This document shows positions 54,401-64,000 of a stretch of DNA of 64,000 nt, in pieces. Each line of letters opens with the position of its first letter. The stretch's first letter is position 1. The position numbers and the translations under genes were made by a program. Below the pieces are notes generated by a model. That model searched no databases and was not told the DNA's origin. It saw only the letters and a list, made by a program, of their open reading frames with translations. The stretch spans positions 2,171,501 to 2,235,500 of the forward strand of contig JAQMRL010000016.1 of NCBI GenBank assembly GCA_035578175.1. Reading direction: 5' to 3'. This stretch comes from Catonia carolina (lineage: Eukaryota; Arthropoda; Insecta; Hemiptera; Achilidae).

Positions 54401-56460
54401 AACCAATGGTTGAAGCTTTTACTTATTTCCTGTGATTGTTCTATATAAATAAATTCCTTTGTAGTAACAATATTATATTTATTTTAACCTATGGAAATAA
54501 GGTTTTTTAAAACTTATCAACACCGCATAGTTTCGCTATCTAGCGGCAGTTTTTGCATTTACAGAATGGATGCTTTTCCTTTTAAGTTGGGAAAGAAAGT
54601 GATCGTGTGTTTGAAAATAAACGTGAAGAAAACAAATTAGTACTATTAAACAGTTATAGGCTATTATAGAAAAGTGAACTTTGCGTTCGAAGAATCTGCA
54701 GTCGACCAAACTAACTGATTGGTAAATTGTGTTTTTGTTTTATTCACTAGATGACGTGTATTAAAATCTTTTCAGGTTATATTTGAAAGTCGAAACTTAT
54801 AAAAAGTTTAATAGAGGATGTGTATTCGGTTATTCTAATCAAGTGTACTGGGCACTGCAGATTTAATTAGAGACGGTTTTGTGTTCAGTTGTGAAAATTA
54901 TTCGGTCAGTGTTTACAAAAGTCACTCGTTTCATTTGTCCAAGGGTCATGCCTTGTAATGTGCTCCAGAAATAATGAATCTAGTTAATTGATTATTTTAA
55001 AAATTGGAGATCTCTTAATAAACGGTTCTGTATTTATTGACTTTAAAAACGTATCAACACCGTATAATTGAGCTATCTAGCGACAGTTTTTTAATTTACA
55101 AAATGGACTCTTCGTTTTAAGGTGGGAAAGAAGTGATCGTGTGTTAGTAAATAAACTAGGAGAAAACAATTAGTACTAATAAACAGTAATAGGTTATTAT
55201 AGAAAATTGGATAGTGGATTCAAGAATCTGCAGTCGACCAAACTAACTGATTGGTAAATTATGTTTTTGTTTTATTCACTAGACGACGTGTTTGAAATCT
55301 TTTCAGGTTATGTGTGAGAAACGAAACTTAGTATGAACATCGTTAAATGCAAAGTTTATTAGAGAATGTGTATTCGCTTATACTAATAAAGAGTACTGGG
55401 CACTGCAGGTTTCATTAGAGACGGTTTATTGTTCAGTTGTGAAAATTATTCGGTCAGTGTTTACAAGATCCAAACTAGTTTCGTTTTTCCTTGGGTCATG
55501 TCCGTGTAACGTGGTCCAGAAATGCTGAATCTAGTTACTTGATTATTTTAAAAATTGGTGATCGTTTAATGAACGATTCTGCATATATATTGGCTTTTGC
55601 TTTAACCAACTTTTTTCGACAAGGTCAGACGGTTTTTACAACTTTGGAGCTTCAAGGAAACATGATAATACACGAGGTTCTATTTATCTTAATTAATATT
55701 TAATCGTTGAAGGCAAACCCAACTTATTTATTTGTACCGAAGATTAAGTTGTAAGGTGTAAAACATAACCTCAAACTTCGGAATCGAAATGTTTCTAAAG
55801 TCGGTTTTCTAAAAACGTTCAGAGGTATACCTGTAAAATAGCCATTGTTTAACAAGCAAATTCTTGCCTTCCCAAATAATATTTTGAAAGATTACCGTGA
55901 CTTAATTGAGCAATTTGTTGAAAATAAATGTGGCAGTTTGTAAAGAAAGGTAGCTGGTATAAATTTGATGTAATAAACTTATGTCCAAGTGGTTCATGTA
56001 AAGAAATCTGTTAGGCATTTTCTGTAGCATTGTCTTGTGCTGTTGCTGATTACAGGTGAAAATTATTGGCTAGAAGTAACCATTGATATGAAAATATGTC
56101 CACATTGGTACATGCATGTATGGTGAATGTACATTGTATTTCAGTTGGACATAATGTTATTGTTTTCTTGTGCGCAGGCAGCCTTGAAGTACACGACAAC
56201 ATAAATTACTTGAGATACCATCCTGTGCTGGGACTGAATCTTAAATATCATTGGAAAAGGAAGTCTCATTGACAATTCAGTATCCAACCAAACTAGTCAA
56301 TTAAGTGAATTTTGATTAAAGGTATGTTATTTTTATTTCATTAAAATTAAGTTTTGTGAAATTAATTGTAATTATTTCGTTTATTGATGTTCTTCTAATG
56401 AGGAAAATTTAAAAGTGAATTTAGCATAAGTAATAAATAGTATTTGTGACTGTCCATAGG
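54401..56460 (+). repeat. 5' module, copy M4 (two heads)
   Basis: CTCF-like motifs lie at about 54530 and 55068. The arrangement matches M3, including both head copies. It ends with exon-like segment E4. Confidence 0.7.
56178..56321 (+). other. putative 144-nt 5' UTR exon, copy E4
   Basis: 144 nt, acceptor TTGTGCGCAG, donor AAAG/GTATGT. A few substitutions occur at the ends (ACACGACAACATAAAT; CCAACCAAACTAGTC). The core is identical to the other copies. Confidence 0.55.
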
Positions 56461-56469
56461 AAAAGGGAC

Positions 56470-57680
56470 CCAAGTCAAAAGTAAAGTTATGAATGATTCA
56501 TGCAGACAATTCAATGCTAAACAGTTATATTTAAGATTGTGGCTTTAATCTGCATTGAACACAAAATTGCATATAAGACAAGTTGTAGTAAATTTAAAAA
56601 CCTACAACTTTTTTTCGAACATATTTTTGTAAAACGATTAGTTTAATGGTACTTAGCAATTTTCTGTTTTTTTCTCATAAAAATATGTGAAAAAATCGAA
56701 TTTTTTTAAGATTGCCAGCCTAAGCATGCATCTTACAACAAACGTGTATACAATCATTTTTATTGGAAATTAAAAGATCTACAACTTTTATTTAAAGCAT
56801 TTTTCTCTATAGGGACTTGTTTAGCATGAAAGATTGATTTTCCATATTTTTAAGCCAAACTAAGGTTGATTTTCATTTATTTGCAACGTTCACTCATGAT
56901 TGAAATTAGGTTATGTTTATTGAGGTTAGTTTTTTGTTAATTTATAATGTTTTATTACTAATGTTAGGTTATATTGGTCATTATTTGCATTGACCAGAAA
57001 AAGTTGTCTGAGTGTTTAACACAAGATTTTTTTCTCCATTTTTTATAAAAAAGGTTACAGAATTTAAAAAAAAGATTAATTAACACTAATTTTTGTGAAA
57101 TAGCAATAAAAGTGGGTTAATATTTCATCAGTGATGATATTGTTCAATTGGTGTTTACTCTTTTTGTCTCTGTCAGATGTCATCTCTTACTGATGTAACA
57201 TTGTGTGCTGAATCATGTGATCTCTACAAATAATTCATACCTCAAATAGCTAACATCCTGTTGCAGATTTTTTTGAGGTCATGTCAAATGTAGAAATGCA
57301 CAAACGGACAAAGAATTCAAAAATTTTATTGTAATTCAACATACAAGATGAAACGTTACTATTTTGTTTTCTATTTTATCAAATTGCATTTGTATTTGAA
57401 TTATAATAATACTAAGAAAACTAATCTAAAAATATCGGGTGTAAAACACTCACACAACTTTCTCTTGCCAATGCAAATAATTAACAATATAACCTAACAT
57501 TAGTAATAAAACATTAGTAATAAACAAAAAACTAACCCCAAGAAACATAACTTAATTTTAATCATGAGTGAAAGACGCAAATAAAAATCAACTTCAGTTT
57601 GGCTAAAAAATACAGAAAATCACTCTTTCACGCTGAACTAGGCTCTTTAGAGAAAAATGCTCTCAATAAAAGTTGAGCCG
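56470..57680. repeat. R1 minus fragment, linker, R1 plus head
   Basis: The order is the same as at 14690-15738: a minus fragment to 57035, a unit linker to 57424, and a truncated plus head (GGTGTAAAACACTCACACAA) to 57680. Confidence 0.7.
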
Positions 57681-59570
57681 AGCCCCCGACTGGCTGCTTT
57701 GGCTCCTTTCGCCCACGATAGTTCCAAGTTTGTTTTACTTTTAATTCAACTGCATTCTACTTTTATAAAACGATGTATCCAAACAAATCAAGTACTAAAA
57801 TTCTAATCTAGTCTACTTTAATAGTGGACCCGTGCAAACTAGGCTTAATGTTGTTATAAAAATTATTGGTACGGTTAAGTCCACTTGTAAGATGCTTCAA
57901 ATCATACTTTAATAAAAACCGAATAATGTGAGATTTTTGAGGATGTAACATTGAGTGAAGTTATTTGTACTTATTTCCACTGACTGTTGTCAAATATTTT
58001 GTTCTATAAAATTTAATTCCTTTTTTAGTTCAATTGTATTTTTAACCAATGCAAATAAAGTATTTTTAAACGTATCACTACATACAGTTGCGCTATCTAG
58101 CGACAGTTTTCCATTTACCAATTTGACGCCTTTCATTTCATGGAGGGAACAGAAGTTGATTGTGTGTTCGTGAATAAACTAGGAGAGAACAATTAGTACT
58201 ATTAAACAGTAATAGGTTATTATAGAAAATTGGATAGTGGATTCAAGAATCTGCAGTCGACCAAACTAACTGATTGGTAAATTATGTTTTTGTTTTATTC
58301 ATTAGATGAAGTGTATTAAAATCTTTTCAGGTTATGTGTGAGAAGCGAAACTTATTGTGAACACGGTTAAATGAAAAGTTTAATAGAGAATGTGTATTTA
58401 TTCTAATCAAGTGTAATCAAGTGGGCACTGGAGATTTAATTGGAGACGTTTTAGTGATCAGTTGTGAAAACGATTCGGGCAGTGGTTAATTTGGCTCTGA
58501 CAGACATTTTTGTTTAACGAGGTAAGATGGTTTTTACAACTTTATGAGCTTCATGAAAACATCATTATAGTATCCGAGGTTCTTTTAATCGGTGAAAGGG
58601 AAACCAACTTATTTATGTGTACCGAAGATTAACTTTGAGGGGTAAATCATAACCTCAAACTTCGTATAGGAAATGTTCCTTAAATTGGTTTTCAAAAAGT
58701 TCAAACACATAAAATAATTACCCGTTGTTTAACAAGCAACATCTTCTCTTCCCAAGAAATATTTGGGAAGATGCCCGTGACTTAAATTTGCAATTTGTTG
58801 AAAATAAATGTGGTAGTGTGTAAAGAAAGAAGCTAGTATATGTCCAAGCAGTTAAATAATTCTTGTTAAGAAATCTATTAGGCATTTTCTGTAGCATTGT
58901 CTTGTGCTGTTGCTGATTACAGGTGAAAATTATTGGCTAGAAGTAACCATTGGTATGAAAATATGTCCACATTGGTACATGCATGTATGGTGAATGTACA
59001 TTGTATTTCAGTTGGACCTAATGTTATTGTTTTCTTGTGCGCAGGCAGCGTTGAAGTACACCACAACACAAATTACTTGAGATACCATCCTGTGCTGGGA
59101 CTGAATCTTAAATATCATTGGAAAAGGAAGTCTCATTGACAATTCAGTATCCAAGAAAACTAGCCAATTTAGTGAATTTTCATTAAAGGTAAGTTTCTTT
59201 TATTTCATTAAATTTAAATTCTGGAAATTCATTGTAATTATTTCTGTTTAAATATTTTTCTAAAGAGGAAAATTTTGATACTAATTTATGTGAACAGAAT
59301 TAATAGTATATATTGTGGGCATTCGATTAAGAAGGTTCATGTTGTAACCAGATGATGAATTGTTGCAGTGTTGCCACCTGTTTGAAGCAGAATAGTGTGT
59401 GTCTGTTACATTGGTAACAGTGTGTAGTGTCCGTGTCAAATATAATAGCAACCTGAGTTTGAAGCTCAATTGTTAAAAAAATATGGCATCGATTGTAACG
59501 CACTACATGTCAAATTAATGCTGGTTTAATTGTGTGGAACGGTGAAAACTTGAAATTTTTGTCCATTTTT
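57681..59570 (+). repeat. 5' module, copy M5
   Basis: This is the partner of M2: the same GC-rich opening (CCCCCGACTGGCTGC), CTCF-like GCGCTATCTAGCGACAG at about 58088, and E5. It ends where M2 meets an R1 copy; here a Tc1-like element follows instead. Confidence 0.7.
59045..59188 (+). other. putative 144-nt 5' UTR exon, copy E5
   Basis: 144 nt, acceptor TTGTGCGCAG, donor AAAG/GTAAGT. It is almost identical to E2. It would serve a zinc-finger copy beyond the right edge of the window if the cluster model holds. Confidence 0.55.
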
Positions 59571-60586
59571 TTTTTTACTATGGTAGTGATATTCACAAAA
59601 CAAAAAAAACGTGTAAATTAATCTGAACACTGATGTTATGTAATGAAGTTACTTTATTTTTGAAAAAATATATATACATTCTATTTGTTAATGTTGTGGC
59701 CTAATCAGCCTATAAAACCCAGCTGTAAGAAAACGTTAGGTAAGAAAGCCACAAAAAAAATTTAAAAAAGAAAAAAATGGGTATTCAAGTTTATTTAAAA
59801 AAAATTTATTTTTAGGTATAAGACAATTTAGACCAAAGGTAGTAAAAATTAAATTAACCAAAATGAATTACATATGAGTACAAGTAAATTTCTATTAGGT
59901 TTGTACATTAACAATTATAAAAATACATTAGTGTGGAGCTACAAATATCAAATTTACAACCTTTTGTTTTCTAAAAAAAGAATTAATAAAATATAGTAAT
60001 TAATGTGCAAAATACATTATCGTTGGCCAACCGAAAACAGTTTTATTTGAAGTAAGTTTTTTTGTACCAAAATACGTACAATGTAATTTACATAAAAAAT
60101 TTACCAAAAGAGTTGCTCCAAAAAAGGCAAAATTACATCAAAACAACCTTTAAAACGGAATGCATAGTTATGAATAATAACAAAATTTTAGAGTAACCGT
60201 AATGTACATAATCACATCTTTTAATAGGTCATTGAAAAGTGAATACAAGATAAATGTTCAATAATATAAAAAAAGGCGATTAGAACTGAACTGACTGTAG
60301 AATAAATAAAAAAACTTCAAGTAGGTGAGACTCCCTTAAGCTTGACGAGACAAATCTCCTCCAAAAGATTAATAATAGGAACAAGTACTTACAGTAGAAA
60401 TCCACTTAAGCAAAAATTCTTGGATACGTACAAACATCCACTGGTATCCCCACAGTCCCACAGCCGGTCACCTAACTCTTCATGATACTTGACTTTTATT
60501 TAATCAGGCTTGGAAACGCAAATATTAATTTAAGAAAAGGTATTCAGCAAACATCAATTTGGAAATATCATCTACAGATATCTTGA

Positions 60587-61240
60587 GACTTGAAAACATG
60601 TAATAAAAGTTCAATCCAAAAAGGGTAAACGTAGACCAATGTAACACAAAGTCATTGCTTTTATCAAAAAAACAATAAAAATATAAATTTCACTACATAA
60701 TAACTTAAGGAAAAAACGCACAAATCACGACCGTTCACGTCAACAACGCAGGCAAGAGTCCACGAGAAACAAAAGAGAAAACTTAACTTGAACGCCGCCA
60801 GATAGCAGCACCTCTCAAGTAGAATTTCAACACAAGTCAAGTGAGCGCCAACAAACAAAATTACAAACGTCCAACACGAAAATTCAAACCATATTTTATT
60901 TCTCAAGAATGGAACATCGTACGAACTTGAAAAGACTTGAAAACATGTAATAAAAGTTCAATCCAAAAAGGGTAAACGAAGACCGATGTTACACAAAGCC
61001 ATTGCTTTTATTCAAAAAGCAATAAAAATATAAATTTTCACTACATAATAAAATAACTTAAGGAAAAAACGCACAGTTCACGACCGTTCACGTCAACAAC
61101 GCAGGCATGAGTCAACGAGAGAAAAAGGGGAAAACTTAACTTGAACGCCGGCAGATAGCAGCAACTCTCAAGTAGAATATCAACACAAAACAAGCGAGCG
61201 CCAACAAACAAAATTACAAACGTCCAACACGGACAATATC
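60587..61240. repeat. two-copy tandem repeat, 347-bp period
   Basis: Unit 1 (60587-60933) and unit 2 (from 60934) share GACTTGAAAACATGTAATAA at their starts and most of their length. Both contain CGTTCACGTCAACAACGCAG and a CTCF-like GCCGCCAGATAGCAG or GCCGGCAGATAGCAG. The join between units resembles R1 (CAAGAATGGAACATCGTACG). The minus frame at 60664-60906 is open in unit 1 but not convincing as a gene. Confidence 0.75.
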
Positions 61241-61274
61241 AAACCAAAAAAAAATGTAACAACGGTTACAGTGT

Positions 61275-62294
61275 TTAATAACTTATATGGCCACCTTTAT
61301 TGTTTGTCAGTTCTCGTATGCGATTTGGCATAGATTCAATTAGTGTACTGGACATTTTTTAAAGTTCTTCGTCACAAAACCATACCGATATTATTGCTGC
61401 ATTGAGGTTATTTTTTGTAGTACAATCCATTTTTGAGAGTCGTTTTTTCATGATCGCCCAAAGATTTTTAATCGGGCTTATATCTGGGGAATTACCTGGC
61501 CATGTTAACACTGACGTTTTCTTGTTCGAAAAATGCTTTCAGTTTTTTGGCAGTTTGGCATGGCGTTAAATCTTGTTGAAACACTTCATTGCCTTGTGGA
61601 AATTTTGTTTGCACTTGTGGCACAACCTTTAACTTAAGAATTTGGATATATTCATCGCTTTTTAACATACCATTTACTGGGACTAATGAACAAGGACCTT
61701 TAAATTTGAAACAACCCCAAAACATTTTTTTCTGGGAATGTTTAACTTATTGCTGGATATGAGCCGGTGATGTTCTTTCATCTGCTGATTTCCGAACGTA
61801 AGAAACCTTTTGCCTCTGAATGTAAAAATGGGATTCATCAGAGAACATTACATTTTTCCAGTCTGCAACAATCCACTTAACATGTGCTTTGGCACCACAA
61901 TAACAGTTTTTTGCACGTTGCTTGGGTCAAAAGTTGTTATTTTAGCCGGTCGACGAGCTTTTCGTCCAGCATCAAGAAGTCGGCATCTAACAGTTGTTAC
62001 ATGTAAATTCGTTCCACTGGCTGCAAGCTGTCAATTCAAGTCCACAGCATTTAATTTTGGATTCACTTTACTTGTTTCCACTAATAACCGATCCTGAATC
62101 GCAGTGGTTTTTCTTTTACGGCCACATTTTCCTTTCCTTCGAGGTGAAAAGGAACAAGTTTCTCAAAATTGTTTTAATATAGCATTCACTGTCCCTAGTG
62201 CAACGCCACACTCTGAAGCTATTTGTCGTTGTGTCGTACTGGTATACTCGGAGAGAGAAACAATTTTTGAACGTTTTCTTGGAGTTAGTGACAT
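61275..62294 (-). pseudogene. Tc1-like transposase (DD34E type), broken
   Basis: Following the frame from ATG at 62292-62294 gives a Tc1-type N-terminus (MSLTPRKRSKIVSLSEYTST, then ASECGVALGTVNAI). A basic linker GRKRKTT follows, then FSDESHFY with the first catalytic Asp. MFWGCFKFKGP and VFQQDLTPCQTAKK come next, with the second Asp. After a one-base frameshift near 61500 comes WPGNSPDISPIKNLW, where the catalytic Glu expected in PIENLW is Lys. It ends NKGGHISY at the stop (61275-61277). Several stops and frameshifts also occur, for example TAA after HIQQ. The length of about 340 codons is normal for the family. It is inactive. Confidence 0.85.
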
Positions 62295-62553
62295 CCAGTG
62301 TTACAATATTTACGTAAATAGACACAAAAACAATATATGAATTTGTCATAAAAAAATGAAATACACTTGTATAAACCACTACTTATGTCTAAAAAATTGC
62401 TATGGAGACAAAGACCAACAACTTCACACTGCAAAGACAGATTACAGAATGTGTGTGGTTATCAGTGTAACCACAACATAGAAAAAACAAAAAATTCCCT
62501 GTGTTCGGATTAATTTGCACGCTACTGTAAGCATTGTACAAAATACAATAATT

Positions 62554-62880
62554 TTTTTAAAATTCTTAATATGTGTACGTTGCAATCTGTTAAATTCAGA
62601 ACAATAAGCAACCCCATGACCCAATGAGATGAGGATGATACGTGTAAATGAGATGTAGTCTTGTACAGACTCAGGCTGAACATTCCTGAGAGTGTATGGT
62701 TAATTAAACCCCAACCATCAAAGTACACCGGTGAACACTTTCTAGCATTCAAATCCGTATAAAAGTAACTACCTATACTAGGATTTGAACCAGGAACCTT
62801 CGTCTCCGAAAATCAGCTGTTAAACAGCTGATTTTGGCGACGACTTTACCTCTAGACCAACCCGATGGGTTAATATGGAC
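62554..62880 (-). repeat. SINE family S1 with exact target duplication
   Basis: The 327-bp insert lies between perfect 13-bp repeats AAATACAATAATT (62541-62553 and 62881-62893). The orthologous R1 at 43271-43290 shows the uninterrupted site. Head and body are as at 27195-27493. Confidence 0.9.
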
Positions 62881-62893
62881 AAATACAATAATT

Positions 62894-63420
62894 AGCATTA
62901 AATTTGAAATAAAAGTTGTAGGTTTTTAAATGTGCTACAATTTTGATTGTATACACTTTTACCCTAAATGCATATTAAGGCCGCAATCTTTGAAACCATT
63001 TTTTTCTACGAGGACACAGCCTGGCCAAGAATTTCACCAACAAGTCCCTACATTATCTCATAGATCTTAAAAAATGTAGAAATGATACAATTTTTTTTAA
63101 AAATTGTAGGAGCTGTTATTGAGAAAATCACATAACTGAAAAATGATACAAATAAACTGCTACTTCCGGTTGACGGATTTTAATGAAAATGTTTGTGTCA
63201 GTTCTTCTAGTAGTACCTAACTTGCGTTTCAGTTTTAACTTTGTATAATGTTCCGTTCTTGAGATATTTTTTTCACACACACTAAGACCAATCGCTAAAA
63301 ACATGTTTCTTGGGTTCAGAGACTCGGAAAACATATATATCCGGTGAAAACTCGCTTTCAAAAAATCAACATGGAAACGATACTTCCCTTCCAAAATATT
63401 CATATAGGCAAGAGAAAGTG
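62894..63420 (+). repeat. R1 fragment, plus orientation
   Basis: It is orthologous to the last R1 segment of 41927-43818 and ends TATAGGCAAGAGAAAGTG. Confidence 0.8.
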
Positions 63421-63679
63421 AGTCATAAATCAAAGCTTACTATATGACATGATTCCTTATTTCATTTGATACCAGCAAAGGTCATTTTTTGTTATGTTTG
63501 AGGCAAAATGATACATTTGTTGTGAAACCAAAATTTATAGTATGTGACAAAGTTTCAGAGGAAAAATAAAAGTATTGTACCAAATACTAGTGCTTGTATA
63601 GTATAGGCCGGGTACTGGCAACAATAAAACAATTATTCTAATGTATCATCAGAATGATGTAAATTACTTAAGTTTTTTT
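63421..63679. repeat. unit linker
   Basis: It matches 43819-44240 without the AT-rich tandem expansion. There is no gene. Confidence 0.6.
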
Positions 63680-63970
63680 TATTACTAATGTGTGTATGTT
63701 GCAATCTGTCCCAATGAGATGAGAATGATGTGTATGACATATAAAAAAGGTGTAGTCTTGCACTGCCTCAGGCCAATTATTCCTGTGAGGGTGTGGTTAA
63801 TTGAACCCCAACCATCAAAGTACACCGGTAACCACTGTCTAGTATTCAAATGCTTATAAAAGTAAAACTACGTTGACTAGGATTTGAACTAGGAACGTAC
63901 GTCTCCTTAAATAGCTGTGTGTTCAGGTTAGTTGCAGTGACGACTTTACCTCTAGACTAACCTGGTGGGT
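63680..63970 (-). repeat. SINE family S1, orthologue of 44241-44440 with intact head
   Basis: It has the same body as the other S1 copies. The head on the minus strand starts ACCCACCAGGTTAGTCTAGA. Confidence 0.75.
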
Positions 63971-64000
63971 ACTTACGTAAGGTGTGTGCATATGAAAAGT

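Larger units (their letters stand above)
59590..62527 (-). mobile_element. Tc1-like element carrying a 1.6-kb internal insertion
   Basis: The right end is precise: read inward from 62527 it is CAGTAGCGTGCAAATTAATC, with TA at 62528-62529. The left end is recognisable as CGTGTAAATTAATCTGAACA near 59610 but its outermost bases are disturbed. The transposase (61275-62294) occupies the right half. The extra DNA at 59690-61250 includes a 347-bp tandem duplication and is inferred to be an insertion in the 3' region. Confidence 0.7.

Noticed and set aside
58933..59139. Frame across E5 ending in LRYHPVLGLNLKYHWKRKSH, also present in E1-E4
   Set aside because: The conserved frame runs through the acceptor from intron sequence with no consistent ATG. 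Conservation ignores codon structure, so a non-coding exon fits better than a small protein.
60664..60906. 80-codon hydrophobic minus frame in the 347-bp tandem unit
   Set aside because: It is not open in the second unit and has no start context. It is probably non-coding repeat sequence.
62116..62379. Minus frame overlapping the Tc1 N-terminus in another phase
   Set aside because: The transposase reading frame (MSLTPRKRS..) explains this DNA; the longer alternative frame is a shadow.
1..64000. CRISPR array, operon or bacterial insertion
   Set aside because: No regularly spaced direct repeats of that type, no ribosome binding sites, and all features are eukaryotic.

Overview
The window is AT-rich, repeat-saturated nuclear DNA from an insect. 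Short tRNA-derived SINEs, mariner, Tc1 and piggyBac remnants and several non-LTR retrotransposons point to a hemipteran, perhaps a planthopper or leafhopper relative. That placement rests on a remembered resemblance of one SINE family (27.2, 44.2, 62.6 and 63.7 kb) and was not checked by search. No rRNA, CRISPR or bacterial-type operon is present.

The only host-gene-like coding sequences I can support are two near-identical C2H2 zinc-finger genes, about 26 kb apart on the + strand (19443 and 45584). Each coding exon starts with an ATG directly after a splice acceptor. It encodes an N-terminal module with three CxxC pairs, one divergent C2H2-like finger, a Ser-rich linker, then an array of TGEKP-linked fingers. 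Both arrays are broken near the 3' end by independent frameshifts. The first ~170 bp of the window match sequence 3' of the first gene, and the last ~1.1 kb match sequence upstream of the second. The window therefore appears to be part of a tandem cluster with one more copy just off each edge and a period of roughly 20-26 kb.

Between the genes lies a recurrent series of blocks: (i) 3' flank; (ii) copies of a ~1.2 kb repeat (called R1 here) in both orientations; (iii) fold-back and LTR-like blocks; (iv) a decayed Jockey/CR1-like LINE; (v) a duplicated 5' module. The 5' module has a CTCF-like core motif (7 copies) and a strikingly constant 144-nt exon-like segment with intact splice sites (5 copies, no indels). 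The 144-nt segments are the best candidates for 5' UTR exons of the zinc-finger genes; this is an inference.

Younger insertions decorate each unit and are often absent from the matching place in another unit. They include a piggyBac deletion derivative (426-1633), a nearly complete RTE-like LINE (9051-12654), LINE fragments with clear target duplications (23611-24571; 32730-33173), a nested stack of TTAA-flanked MITEs (36.6-37.9 kb), a retro-insertion (38369-39871), a DD41D mariner (51146-52498) and a Tc1-like element (about 59.6-62.5 kb). All transposase and most RT frames are broken. Long stretches not listed as genes are mostly these repeats. Boundaries of old repeats are approximate, generally to within tens of bases.
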